A stretch of 64,000 nt of DNA from DSWT01 sp035373625 (lineage in GTDB: Bacteria; Chloroflexota; Anaerolineae; B4-G1; SLSP01). The notes under the pieces were generated by a model. The model was not told the DNA's origin. It worked only from the letters and a program-made list of their open reading frames with translations, and did no database searches. Numbering within the stretch: position 1 is the first letter of the stretch; the number at the start of each line of letters is the position of its first letter. Shown piece after piece: positions 36,171-45,400 of this stretch. The stretch is from assembly GCA_035373625.1 (NCBI GenBank), contig DAOSNS010000011.1:1-64000 (forward strand), in the 5' to 3' direction. Both the position numbers and the translations under genes were made by a program.

Positions 36171-37205
36171 CTAACGGATAGCCGGCGCTTCCTTGATCGC
36201 CTGTGGCTGTTGCGCCGTCGGTAAAAAGTTTAGCCGATCCTGATAAAAGACAAACAACGTGGCCGTCAAGGCCGTACTGATGAAAGCGTGGCCGGCAATC
36301 CCCACCAGGTTGGCCCAGGTTGCCGGTTTGGGCAACGTCCACACGACATTGAACCCGCGCGAGATGATCAGGATCAACAGTACCAGAAAGGTCACGTTCA
36401 CAAAATCTCCGCGTGTGAGGATGATGCTTTCCTGAATGGCCTGGAGCGTGGAACGCCGCACCTGTGTCATCCCCGGAATGGCGAAGATCAGATGAAATAC
36501 GATAAACATCATCAACGAAAGGCTCATCATCAACACCAGGAGAGCCAACCCCGTGCTCAGCAGGCCGACGAGGGTAGCAAGCGAAAATCCGATCATCCCC
36601 AGCACCCCCACAATGGCCAGGACGATTAACGTCAGCAACAGGAGTTGCCTCCATAACACCGGGAATGGCTGCGGGCCGGGGAGCGGGATCTCCGTTTCAT
36701 CCAACACCCGTCGTCCCAGGCTGCGCAGGTACAGGGTGTTGAGGCCCATCCCGATGACAGGTAAAACCACCCCCGCAAGCAGCGCCATCAGTGCCGATGC
36801 GATTACCATTTCCGGGCGTGTTCCGGACGGGCGGTCTAACGTCATCCGTGAAGCCATCAACGTGGGCACGCCCAACAGCGGCGCCGGACTGAGCATGGCA
36901 AAGAGATTATAGCGCATAGCCAGTTCGTTGAGCATCTGACCGAACAACGCCAGCGCTTGTTGCGTTTCGGGCGACCCGGATGCGACTATCGTCGCAAAAA
37001 CTTGCCGCGACAAACGTTCCAGTGCCTGGAAAATCGGTGCAAGCGAAAGCCGCGGCCCCAGCCACAGAAACGCATCCAGTAACAAAGGGATGGTCAGGGT
37101 TTCCAGGTGTCGAGCGGTAATCTCGAAGCCTGCCGCAATACAAGCCAGGATACTGAGCGGCTGGCGCGGTTCTGTTTGGGTTTTAGATTGCTGTTCTTCG
37201 GTCAC
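36171..37205 (-). CDS. Polytopic membrane protein of unknown function
   Basis: A 344-residue protein with about six membrane segments (about 35-55, 130-155, 185-215, 218-245, 270-290 and 305-325) and a hydrophilic, Gln/Pro-rich N terminus. I recognise no family with confidence; helix spacing and the IQESIILTRGDFVNV block recall DUF4013/DUF6159-like proteins. It starts at ATG 37205, with TGGTAAAAT (a possible extended -10) 13 bases upstream on the minus strand, and lies 82 bases upstream of gyrB on the same strand, so the two may share a transcript. Confidence 0.65.
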   Translation of the reverse strand: MTEEQQSKTQTEPRQPLSILACIAAGFEITARHLETLTIPLLLDAFLWLGPRLSLAPIFQALERLSRQVFATIVASGSPETQQALALFGQMLNELAMRYNLFAMLSPAPLLGVPTLMASRMTLDRPSGTRPEMVIASALMALLAGVVLPVIGMGLNTLYLRSLGRRVLDETEIPLPGPQPFPVLWRQLLLLTLIVLAIVGVLGMIGFSLATLVGLLSTGLALLVLMMSLSLMMFIVFHLIFAIPGMTQVRRSTLQAIQESIILTRGDFVNVTFLVLLILIISRGFNVVWTLPKPATWANLVGIAGHAFISTALTATLFVFYQDRLNFLPTAQQPQAIKEAPAIR

Positions 37206-37347
37206 AGGGTTATTTTACCATATCCAGACTAAATGACGAACGGAAGAGCGGCCGGTTTAACGCAGAGCTGACTGGTTCTCTGCACCCTGTCAGGTCTGGT
37301 GCAAATTCGCCCTGATTCCTGAAATGCACATGGCGGCCATACAAGGC

Positions 37348-37375
37348 TTGACAGGGGCATACTTTGTGTTACAAT
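37348..37375 (+). promoter_or_regulatory. tRNA-Glu promoter
   Basis: Consensus TTGACA (37348-37353), 16 bases, TACAAT (37370-37375), 11 bases before the mature tRNA. Confidence 0.8.
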
Positions 37376-37386
37376 TTCTGACGTGT

Positions 37387-37461
37387 GCCCTCATCGTCTA
37401 GTCAGGTCTAGGACACAGGCCTTTCAAGCCTGGTACATGGGTTCGAATCCCGTTGAGGGCA
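37387..37461 (+). tRNA. tRNA-Glu (UUC)
   Basis: A 75-base cloverleaf: acceptor arms GCCCTCA (37387-37393) and TGAGGGC (37454-37460), discriminator A, anticodon stem CAGGC/GCCTG with loop CTTTCAA and anticodon TTC (37423-37425), and TPsiC loop GGTTCGAAT. CCA is not encoded. It stands alone between two minus-strand genes. Confidence 0.97.
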
Positions 37462-37465
37462 CAAA

Positions 37466-37495
37466 CTAACCCCACTCTGAGCAGAGTGGGGTTAG
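37466..37495 (+). terminator. Terminator of tRNA-Glu
   Basis: CTAACCCCACTCT and AGAGTGGGGTTAG form a perfect stem with a four-base loop, followed by TTGTTT. Confidence 0.8.
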
Positions 37496-37517
37496 TTGTT
37501 TATGGTGACGTAGTCCC

Positions 37518-39044
37518 CTAATCCCTATTCTCAAAACCGCGAATTTCGAGCAGCGTTACCCCGAAAGGCTGGACCACGACGGGCCATTCGAGCCTGCCCG
37601 ACGGTGTGGCGACGCGCTGCGCAGAAACATCCAATTCCATGCGGCGGCGCAACACTTCCAGGTCGGCGGGGAGGATGTGCGACGGCGCGCCCATGGCCAC
37701 CCAGGCATCGTACACGCTGCCGTGCTCCCGGTCAAAGCGGGTCGTCTGTACGCGGACGGCAGTGCCCACCCCTTCCAGGGTCAGGGTGAACTCGCGCGGG
37801 GGCCGCACGTCGAACAGGTCGTAGATTTCGCCCGGTTTCGCGGCAGCCAACAGGCGGCTGTCGTTGGCGTCGGCGCGATAGTGGCAGTAGTTCCACAGCA
37901 GCACGGCCAGCGTGCCATCGCGGCGGCGGGTGACCGCATACCCATCGCCTTCGGCCAGCGCTTCCTCGCCCAGACGCGAAAGGAACCAGTAGCCGTGATA
38001 CGATGCCTTTTTCAATCCCTGGACGTTGACCAGTCCAAACCCGCCGTGGAAGGGTGTATCCCCCACCCGGCACTCCTCAAAGATGTCGCTGACCACCCAA
38101 AATGACAGCGAATCCATCAGGCCGCGCGCCCGCCAGTTGTTGTCCACGATGAAGGCAGCCTCGAAGGCGGTATCGTGCACGGGATCGCGCGGGCTGGGGC
38201 TGGAACTCCATTCGGTGTAATGGCGTTCGATGTTGGGGAAGGCCGACGCGCGCAAAAGTTCATCGCAGCCGCGCGCATCCATCAACAGGCGGTCGGGGCC
38301 GTCCCAGGTCATATAGCCGCGGCCTTCCAGGTCAACCGGATAACGGGTCGGGTACGGGTGTGTGGAGAAAAAGTCGAGCGGCAGTTGGCGCTCGGCGCAG
38401 GCGGCCAGGAATTCCTTTCCCCACGGCGGCTCGCCCACGGCGTCGCCAAAGCCGTGGCTGGCCGGGCCGCCGACCCGCAGGTGCGGGTCCACGCGCTTGA
38501 TCGTGCGCGCGGTGCGCGCATAGAGTTCCATATAGGCGTCGAAATCGGCGTTTTTCCAGAAAACGGTCAGTCCCGGTTCGTTCCACACCTCGAAATACCA
38601 GCGCCGCACTTCGTCCAGCCCGTAGCGCTCGATGATGTGGCGGATGAATTGCTCGATGAACCATTCCCAGCGCTCCCAATCTTTCGGCGGGGTAATGTTC
38701 CCCTTCCACCAGAAGACGGTCTCCTCACCGCTGGCCAGGTCGTAGGGCATAAAGCTCAATTCCACAAAGGGCCGGATGCCGATGGACAGCCAGTGATCGT
38801 ACACCAGGTCCACATATTGCCAGTTGACGATCGGTTGGCCGTTCTCCTCACGATAGACCATCATATCTTCGTGGAACAGGCCGTGCATGCGGATGTACTG
38901 GAAAGGCATCTCGCGCTGCACCATTTCCAGGTGCTTTTGGAAATCGGCGCGCAGGGCCTCTCCCACCCGTCCGCCGCCGACGCACACGCGCCAATAGGGC
39001 GTGATGGGTTGGCCGGGTTGTTGCAGATGGATTTTGATGTTCAT
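37518..39044 (-). CDS. Glycoside hydrolase family 39 (beta-xylosidase-like)
   Basis: A 508-residue cytoplasmic retaining glycosidase with a TIM barrel and C-terminal beta-sandwich. The acid/base is Glu156 in WYFEVWNEPGL and the nucleophile is Glu278 in RHYTEWSSS. Their positions agree with family-39 xylosidases, where the pair lies near 160 and 277. Substrates would be xylo-oligosaccharides released outside and imported; other GH39 activities (iduronidase, arabinosidase) cannot be excluded. ATG 39044, nine bases inside the longer GTG frame, has GTGAGG just before it. The upstream hydrolase gene ends ten bases earlier, so the two are one operon. Confidence 0.85.
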   Translation of the reverse strand: MNIKIHLQQPGQPITPYWRVCVGGGRVGEALRADFQKHLEMVQREMPFQYIRMHGLFHEDMMVYREENGQPIVNWQYVDLVYDHWLSIGIRPFVELSFMPYDLASGEETVFWWKGNITPPKDWERWEWFIEQFIRHIIERYGLDEVRRWYFEVWNEPGLTVFWKNADFDAYMELYARTARTIKRVDPHLRVGGPASHGFGDAVGEPPWGKEFLAACAERQLPLDFFSTHPYPTRYPVDLEGRGYMTWDGPDRLLMDARGCDELLRASAFPNIERHYTEWSSSPSPRDPVHDTAFEAAFIVDNNWRARGLMDSLSFWVVSDIFEECRVGDTPFHGGFGLVNVQGLKKASYHGYWFLSRLGEEALAEGDGYAVTRRRDGTLAVLLWNYCHYRADANDSRLLAAAKPGEIYDLFDVRPPREFTLTLEGVGTAVRVQTTRFDREHGSVYDAWVAMGAPSHILPADLEVLRRRMELDVSAQRVATPSGRLEWPVVVQPFGVTLLEIRGFENRD

Positions 39045-39053
39045 CGTCCTCAC

Positions 39054-39884
39054 CTAAGCCGGTAATTGCTTCAAGAAGGCCCACAGGGCTTCCATAAAGA
39101 TCGGGTATTTGTCAAAGCGGATGAGATGGCCCACATCGGGAATGTTGACGATGGTGACGTTGGGGTTCAACTCGCGCACTTTTTCGACAGCATCAGGCGT
39201 CACGATCGCCCCCATCTCCGGGTTGCCGGTGAAGAGTAGCATGGGCTGGGTGACATTCGGGAGGGTCTTCTGCCAGTCCTGTCTATCGGAGCGTATTCTG
39301 GTGCTCACCACATCCAGGATTGTGGGATCGAGCTGCTTTTTGGACTCGCACATCGGCAGCAGCAGTTCTTCGGGCCAGGTGGGGTGATCCTTACGGTATT
39401 GCACCAGCAACTCTTCCAACGTTTGGGTGCCCAGGCTCTGGACCCACTTTCGCATGGGGTTCTCCGCGAGTTGTTCGGGAGTTGGTTCCGGCCAGGACAA
39501 CCGCCAGGCCGGGTCTTCCAGAAACAGGGCGCTGACCAGTTCGGGGAAGCGCACGACGAGTTGGTAGGTAACCCCTGCTCCCATCGAGTGCCCGCCCACA
39601 ATCGGGCGATGCAATCCCAGGGTGCGGATGAGTTCGGCGACGTCGGCAGCCATGTCCACGTCGTCACCCGGCTGCACGCGCGCCGAAAGGCCGTGGCCGC
39701 GCATATCTGGCATGATCACGTCATAGTCGGCTTCGAGCGCGCGCGCCACGGGAGTCCAGCACAGGCCGTTGTCCGAAAAGCCGTGAATCAAGACCATGGG
39801 GCGTTTATCCCCATGGCCGGTGCGGGTGTAGTGCAGCCGCACGCCGTTGACCAGTACATCCTCTTGCGTCCAGTGAGTGACCAT
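39054..39884 (-). CDS. Alpha/beta-fold hydrolase
   Basis: A 276-residue serine hydrolase. The nucleophile Ser100 lies in GGHSMGAG, the oxyanion region is LIHGFSDNG, and His253 in DVGHLIR completes the triad with Glu223 or Asp231. There is no signal peptide, so it acts in the cytoplasm. Between two putative xylan-degrading enzymes it could remove acetyl or feruloyl groups from imported oligosaccharides, but the sequence is also close to generic esterase and lactonase relatives. AGGAG is six bases before ATG 39884. The 131-base gap upstream holds only short AGTCTGACAGTC-like repeats. Confidence 0.8.
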   Translation of the reverse strand: MVTHWTQEDVLVNGVRLHYTRTGHGDKRPMVLIHGFSDNGLCWTPVARALEADYDVIMPDMRGHGLSARVQPGDDVDMAADVAELIRTLGLHRPIVGGHSMGAGVTYQLVVRFPELVSALFLEDPAWRLSWPEPTPEQLAENPMRKWVQSLGTQTLEELLVQYRKDHPTWPEELLLPMCESKKQLDPTILDVVSTRIRSDRQDWQKTLPNVTQPMLLFTGNPEMGAIVTPDAVEKVRELNPNVTIVNIPDVGHLIRFDKYPIFMEALWAFLKQLPA

Positions 39885-40015
39885 AACGTTTCTCCTTATG
39901 AAAATAGTCTAATAGTCTGACAGTCGTTAGTCAGATAGTCCTGCGATCATTTTCATTATCGGGGTTGTACCACCGGTTCGGTTACACTCCTTATAGGATT
40001 GATGAAAGTTTGAAC

Positions 40016-41932
40016 CTAATCTTTCAGTTTACGGGGGTCAATGCTGAAACGGACTTTCTTATCGGCCAGGCCGATGATGGGGCCGGGCATTCGTTTCCCT
40101 TTGTGATCTATGGCCCCAAAATAATCGGTGCAGACTTTTTCATCGGCAACGACTTCGGGTAACTCACCCTTGAAAGCTACCTCCATCGTCAGGTCGTCGC
40201 TGTTGATTTCAATCTCTATATCGCACACATGGCCGTTTTTGTCAAACCCGCAGAATTCCTGCCAGGTGGCCAGGTCGAGGCACATTTCTGGTTCGGGATA
40301 CATGACGCGCAGGTAGCCGGGGGGCATTTTGGCGTAGGCGTTGCCTTCGGCCTGGTTGTGCTGATTCGGCAGGATGATGGCGGCCTCGCCGCATTGGTAA
40401 AACAGGTTGTTGAAGAATTTGTTCTCCCGCGAGGTTCCGCCGCGCTTGGGCCAGAGCCGGAACGCCACCACTTTGGCGAAAAAGCCCGCTTTGTCGCACT
40501 TGCCGATCAGGTTGTTGACCATTCTCAGCCGGTCGGTGCCTTCGAGGTAAATGCCATAGCCGTTTCTGACCTCCAGCTCGGTGGTCTTGTACCAGCCGGA
40601 TGAGCCGGGTTCGGCGGGGATGGCGTTTCTATCGTAGCGACCTTCGACATTCCAGATGATGTTGTTGTCAATCAGATTTTCGGCGTCGCGCGAGCACTCG
40701 ATAAAGATGTGTTCGCGGGACTGGATGCCATCTATGAACAGGTTCGAGGTGATGCGACAGTTCTCGTTGCCCACATCCAGCCACAGCGCATCGCAGCCGA
40801 TGCACCTCTTGATGACGTTCCTGCGGATGAGCGAATCCACCGCATGGTGCAGCTTGATGCCGCCGGCTTCCCAGGAAAGCTCCATGCGCTGCCACCCTGT
40901 TCCGACGATGAGGTTATCTTCGATGAGCATGTTGCGCACAAACAGGCCGGCAATACCGCACACGCCCGCGTCTCGGATCGTATTGCGCCGGATGATGTGA
41001 TACCCGATGATTTGCCCCTCGACAAAGGAGTGATGCCAGCACTCATTGCCGCAGTCTATACCGGTGGCGTTCGACCAGTCAATCGTGCAATCTTCGATGA
41101 TCCAGTGATGACCCCGATAGCAGGAAAGGGCACCGCGTTGAGGGACAGGGGCGCCGGTCGCGGCATGCGCCAGCGTCAGCCCTTTGACGCGGATGTAGGA
41201 CAGGAAAGGCACCTTTGGGGCAAAACACTGTTCGCGGTTGGTCAGTTCAATGACGTGGTTCTTGGGGTCGTCGTCGCCGGGGAGGCGAATGTGCACTTTC
41301 TGGCCGTTGGCTTCGACCCAGTACGTGTTGTCATTCTGGCTCAACTGGTTGTACAGCGAGACCTGTTTCATCGGCTTTCCGTCTACAAACACCATTCCCC
41401 GGCGGTTGAGATAGGGTGTCATATCCGTCTTGTCGTATTCGATAAACAACCGGTCGTGCAGGATATTGACGGCGCAAAACGGGTTGTAGCCTTTGAAATC
41501 CTCCGGGTTCAGTTCGATTTCCCACACTCTGATCTCCGTCCCTGAAGGTGGAGCCTCCCTAAAACCGGCGAACAAACGCCACCCCACGCTGGGTTTAAAG
41601 TCCTTGACCTCCACGGAGGCCTTGATGATCACCTCTTCCCCCTGATAGGCTTCATAGCTGATCATCTTTTCAGGCCCAAGCCCGCCCATCGCCGGCTGCA
41701 CCGTCTCGCGGTACGTTCCGCCGTGGATCAGCACGCGGGTGCCCGGCGTTGCCACCTGCGCCGCGGCGTTGATGGTTTTGAAAGGGCGCGCGGGCGTGCC
41801 GTCGTTCTGATCGGAGGCGTGCGGATGGTTCGTGTCCACATGGAGTTCGCGGTCGTACTGCGGTTCGACTTCCCAAAATGAGAACATTTGTCCATTGGGA
41901 AGGCGGGCGGAAAGATCCTCTTGTTTGGCCAT
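40016..41932 (-). CDS. Right-handed beta-helix protein, probable GH120 beta-xylosidase
   Basis: A 638-residue protein without signal peptide. The opening DGTPARPFKTINAAAQVA and GTRVLIHGGTYRETVQP are typical of DUF1565 parallel beta-helices, followed by about ten helix coils. A carbohydrate-binding-like insertion lies near 110-235. In GH120 xylosidases (about 640 residues) the nucleophile Asp and acid/base Glu are near 382 and 405 in a W-L-D and F-V-E context; here Asp386 in LWLDVG and Glu412 in IFIECS fit. The family call is from memory. It is the first gene of a likely three-gene minus-strand unit with the hydrolase and GH39. AAGGA precedes ATG 41932. Confidence 0.72.
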   Translation of the reverse strand: MAKQEDLSARLPNGQMFSFWEVEPQYDRELHVDTNHPHASDQNDGTPARPFKTINAAAQVATPGTRVLIHGGTYRETVQPAMGGLGPEKMISYEAYQGEEVIIKASVEVKDFKPSVGWRLFAGFREAPPSGTEIRVWEIELNPEDFKGYNPFCAVNILHDRLFIEYDKTDMTPYLNRRGMVFVDGKPMKQVSLYNQLSQNDNTYWVEANGQKVHIRLPGDDDPKNHVIELTNREQCFAPKVPFLSYIRVKGLTLAHAATGAPVPQRGALSCYRGHHWIIEDCTIDWSNATGIDCGNECWHHSFVEGQIIGYHIIRRNTIRDAGVCGIAGLFVRNMLIEDNLIVGTGWQRMELSWEAGGIKLHHAVDSLIRRNVIKRCIGCDALWLDVGNENCRITSNLFIDGIQSREHIFIECSRDAENLIDNNIIWNVEGRYDRNAIPAEPGSSGWYKTTELEVRNGYGIYLEGTDRLRMVNNLIGKCDKAGFFAKVVAFRLWPKRGGTSRENKFFNNLFYQCGEAAIILPNQHNQAEGNAYAKMPPGYLRVMYPEPEMCLDLATWQEFCGFDKNGHVCDIEIEINSDDLTMEVAFKGELPEVVADEKVCTDYFGAIDHKGKRMPGPIIGLADKKVRFSIDPRKLKD

Positions 41933-41976
41933 GTTTGTCGTCCTTTCTAAGGCATGCAGGTTGGCACGATGGTACT

Positions 41977-42023
41977 TTTATCCCCCTTCTTGGGGTATAA
42001 AGACGTGCTTTCTAACGGGCAAT
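41977..42023 (-). promoter_or_regulatory. Candidate promoter and operator of the glycosidase locus
   Basis: On the minus strand TTGCCC (42023-42018) and TATACC (41999-41994) are 18 bases apart. The -10 is covered by an imperfect palindrome, TTTATCCCCC (41977-41986) and GGGGTATAAA (41992-42001), 9 of 10 bases paired, well placed for a repressor. Confidence 0.35.
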
Positions 42024-42164
42024 ACAGCATTATTTTAAGCGATGTTTCAAACTTAGGCAAGTGAGAGGGGTATGTCTACTCTTGCAACAACAGGCCAGCA
42101 TCTCCTCGGAAAATGGTCGTTGATAGATTTTCACAGATGAAGCTCAGGAAGTGACGTTTGTATG

Positions 42165-42192
42165 TTGACGTAAGCTACGAAATACGTACACT
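42165..42192 (+). promoter_or_regulatory. Promoter of the giant secreted-protein gene
   Basis: TTGACG (42165-42170), 16 bases, TACACT (42187-42192). It predicts a leader of about 245 bases. The remainder of 41933-42443 contains no gene. Confidence 0.5.
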
Positions 42193-42326
42193 ATATTAAG
42201 GGGGAATGTCATTTCTTAAAGAAATAAACCCTATTGCTGTTGGTTGCAACTGGGCGTTAAGGATTATAGTTGTCTGTAGGCGGGCGATAACTATACCAGG
42301 TGCACAGTAAAACTTCTTTATTCCTG

Positions 42327-42391
42327 TCAGCAGATCGAGCGAATTTGTATGCTAAACGTTCAAAAATCGGCTTGATCGCTAGATCTGCTGA
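42327..42391 (+). other. Long inverted repeat in the giant-gene leader
   Basis: TCAGCAGATCGAGCGA (42327-42342) and TCGCTAGATCTGCTGA (42376-42391) pair at 15 of 16 positions around a 33-base loop, ending 52 bases before the start codon. No T run follows; a regulatory leader structure or a protein-binding site is possible. Confidence 0.5.
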
Positions 42392-42443
42392 TGAAGTATG
42401 AAAATTTCAGCGGGTAGTTAGTAATTTCGATAAGGAGGTAACC

Positions 42444-45400
42444 ATGAACCGGCTTCACTTTCCCTTGTTCCGTTGGCTTAATTTGAGCGTGCTCCTGACC
42501 TTACTTCTTTCCCCCTTCAGTATGGTCGTCCACGCTGCGCCTTTGGGAGTTTCTCCTGGACCTGCTGGGGACTCGGCAGGGTTATCTGAAGAACTGCCGC
42601 CGCCGCCCATAACTGGCGCCGCAGCAGCACTTGCTTCTCTGGAAATGCCGGCCTCTTCACCGCCCTGCGCCCTGCTCGACGACCCCACCGTGCGCGGGAT
42701 GATGTCCGGCGCGTTGGAAACGGCGCTGCTCCACGCCTGCGGGCGCGAGGCAACGCAGCCAGAGACCGTACCCGGTGTAGGAGCAACCACGGGTGGGGCA
42801 ACCGCGAGGGTAGGGGCAACCCTTGCGGTTGCCCCTACTATGCCCTCCCTCCCGACCGCCTTTGGCGACGATGTGTTGGTCAACGACCCCACCGGCGAGC
42901 TGACCTCGATGACGCAGAGCGGGGCCGTCATCGCCCGCAATGAGAACAACGGCATCCTCTGCGCTGCCTACAACGACTCCTACCACGGCCACGTGGAAGG
43001 CACCGGCTGGACCGGCTTCAGCAGCTCCGGCGACGGCGGCGCGACGTGGAGCGACCACGGCTCGCTCGGCGACCCCAACTCCTACGGCTACCCTGCGCTG
43101 ATCTGGCGGCGCGCCGACGGCCACTTCTACCTCGCCACGCTCCACGCCAGTGGCCTGGGATTGTGGGACCTGGGCACAAACTGCCTGACCGCCGGCTGGG
43201 TGGAGATGATCCACACCGGCGTGGCGGACGACAAGGAGATGCTGGCCGTGGATAACAATCCCTCCAGCCCCTACTATGGCCGCCTTTACGCCGTGTGGAC
43301 TAATCTCACAGATGGGCATATTTACGCGGTATATTCCGATGACGGCGGGCAAACCTGGTCGGCGCCGGTGGATGTGAGCGGCCACAACCAGGTCAACGGC
43401 GCGTGGCCGGCCGTGGACCCCGTCACCGGCGACGTGTACGTGGCCTGGACGCACTGGGACGTCTACCCCGACGGCCCGATTGACGTGGAGATCGCGCGCT
43501 CGACCGACGGCGGCGCGACGTGGACGCCGCGCACCAACCCGATGGACAATCGAGTCAACCCGCGCGACGCGACGGCCACCGCAAACTGTGGCCGTCCCGC
43601 GCTCAACGGCGACATCGGCTACAATCCGTATCCGCAGATTGCCGTGGATCACCACTCCAACCTGCACATCGTCTACTCCTACGACCCGGACAGCTATAAC
43701 TCCGGCGATGTGGTCAACATCTACTACCGCCGCTCGACCGACGGCGGCGCGACGTGGGAGAGCCAGATCCGCGTCAACGATTACTATTTGGCCGACCAGT
43801 TCTCCCCCGCGCTGGCGGTAGCCGAGAACGACGTCGTCGCCGTCTTCTGGTACGACAGACGGCTGGACCCGACCAACATGGCTTACGACCGTTACATGGC
43901 GCTCTCGCGCGATGGCGGCCTGTCCTTCGAGGCCAATAAGCGCATCAGCGACGCATCCTCGCCCGTCGTCCCGGCGGGCCCCGGCATGGCGACCTGCTAC
44001 CACGGCGACTACGACGGCGCGACGGCCGGCGGCGGCGCGTTTTATACTGTCTGGGGCGATGACCGGCGCGGCGATGCCGATGTCTGGTCGGATTCCGAGC
44101 CGTATTTCTGGGGCCGTCTCTTCGGCACGGTGTACGACGCGACCACGATGCGCGGCATCGCAAACGCGCGCGTGGAAACGGTCCATGCCTTCACCGGCAT
44201 GACCTTTTCCGGTATCGCCGACACGACCGGCGACTATGAGGTGAACGTCCCCGCCAATGAATCCTACGGCGTCACCGCCTATGCCTACGGCTATCGGCCG
44301 AACTCCGTGCCAGGGTACGTGGGAGAGGAAGGCGGGCGGGTGGACGTCCCGCTGATGCCGGCGAACTTCTGGAATGTCTCCGGGCGGGTGACGGACGCGA
44401 ACACCGGCTACCCGGTCTACGCTCACATCACCGTCACCGGCGATCCGCTTGATCCGCCCGCGCCGGATAACGCCGCATGGAGCGACCCGCACACCGGCGA
44501 CTACACCCTGCACCTGGCGGCGGCGATTTACTACACGCTCACGATTGAGGCGGAGGGGTACATTTCGCAGACTTACCCCCTGGGTGAGCTAACGGCGCAC
44601 CTCTTCGGCATCAATTTCGCGCTCCAGCCCGACCTGGCTGCCTGCACCGCGCCGGGCTACGAGATGACGCCGCCGTGCCAGGTCGCTACGGGCGCGGTGT
44701 TGACCCCGCCGTCCATCGCCGCCGGGGGCTGCCCCTGCGCCGACCAGACGCACGCGCTCGTTTTCGCCAACCACACCGGCTTGACCGATGAGGTGCTGCT
44801 CTCCTACACGACCACGGCCGGGGTGAGCGTGGAACTGCCGGCTTCGCTGGGCGTCGTGCCGGATACTGCCGTGCAGCCCTTCGACGCGGCGCTCAAGATT
44901 GACCGCGGGGTGGCGCCGGGCGCCGTGGTGACGGTTACGGTCACCGCGTACCTGGCGAGCAATCCGGCCCTCTCCGATACGACGGTGATCACCAAACTGG
45001 CCATCAGCGCGACCGGCTGGGAAACGCGCACCGCGTCGCCGCGCATTTCGATGGACGGCGCAGTGATCGAATACGGCGGCAAACTGTACAACGTGGGGGG
45101 ATACGGCAGCGACGGCGCGGTAGACATTTACGACCCGGCGACCGATTCCTGGACGACCGGCGCGTCAGAGCCATCGCCTATTATAGACTATCCGGTAGAT
45201 GCTTGCTTTGGCTACGCCGCGCCCGGCGACCCGGTCATCTTGCTCCTGCCCGATGCCACAGGTGTCGTGACCGGCACGTGGCATCGTTATCATATCGCCA
45301 GCAATACCTGGGACACCCCCACGCTGCCGGCCCCGCTGCCCGCCAAAGGCATCTGGGCGCCGGATATTGTTGTGGATTACCGCGCCAACAGGTGTTACAT

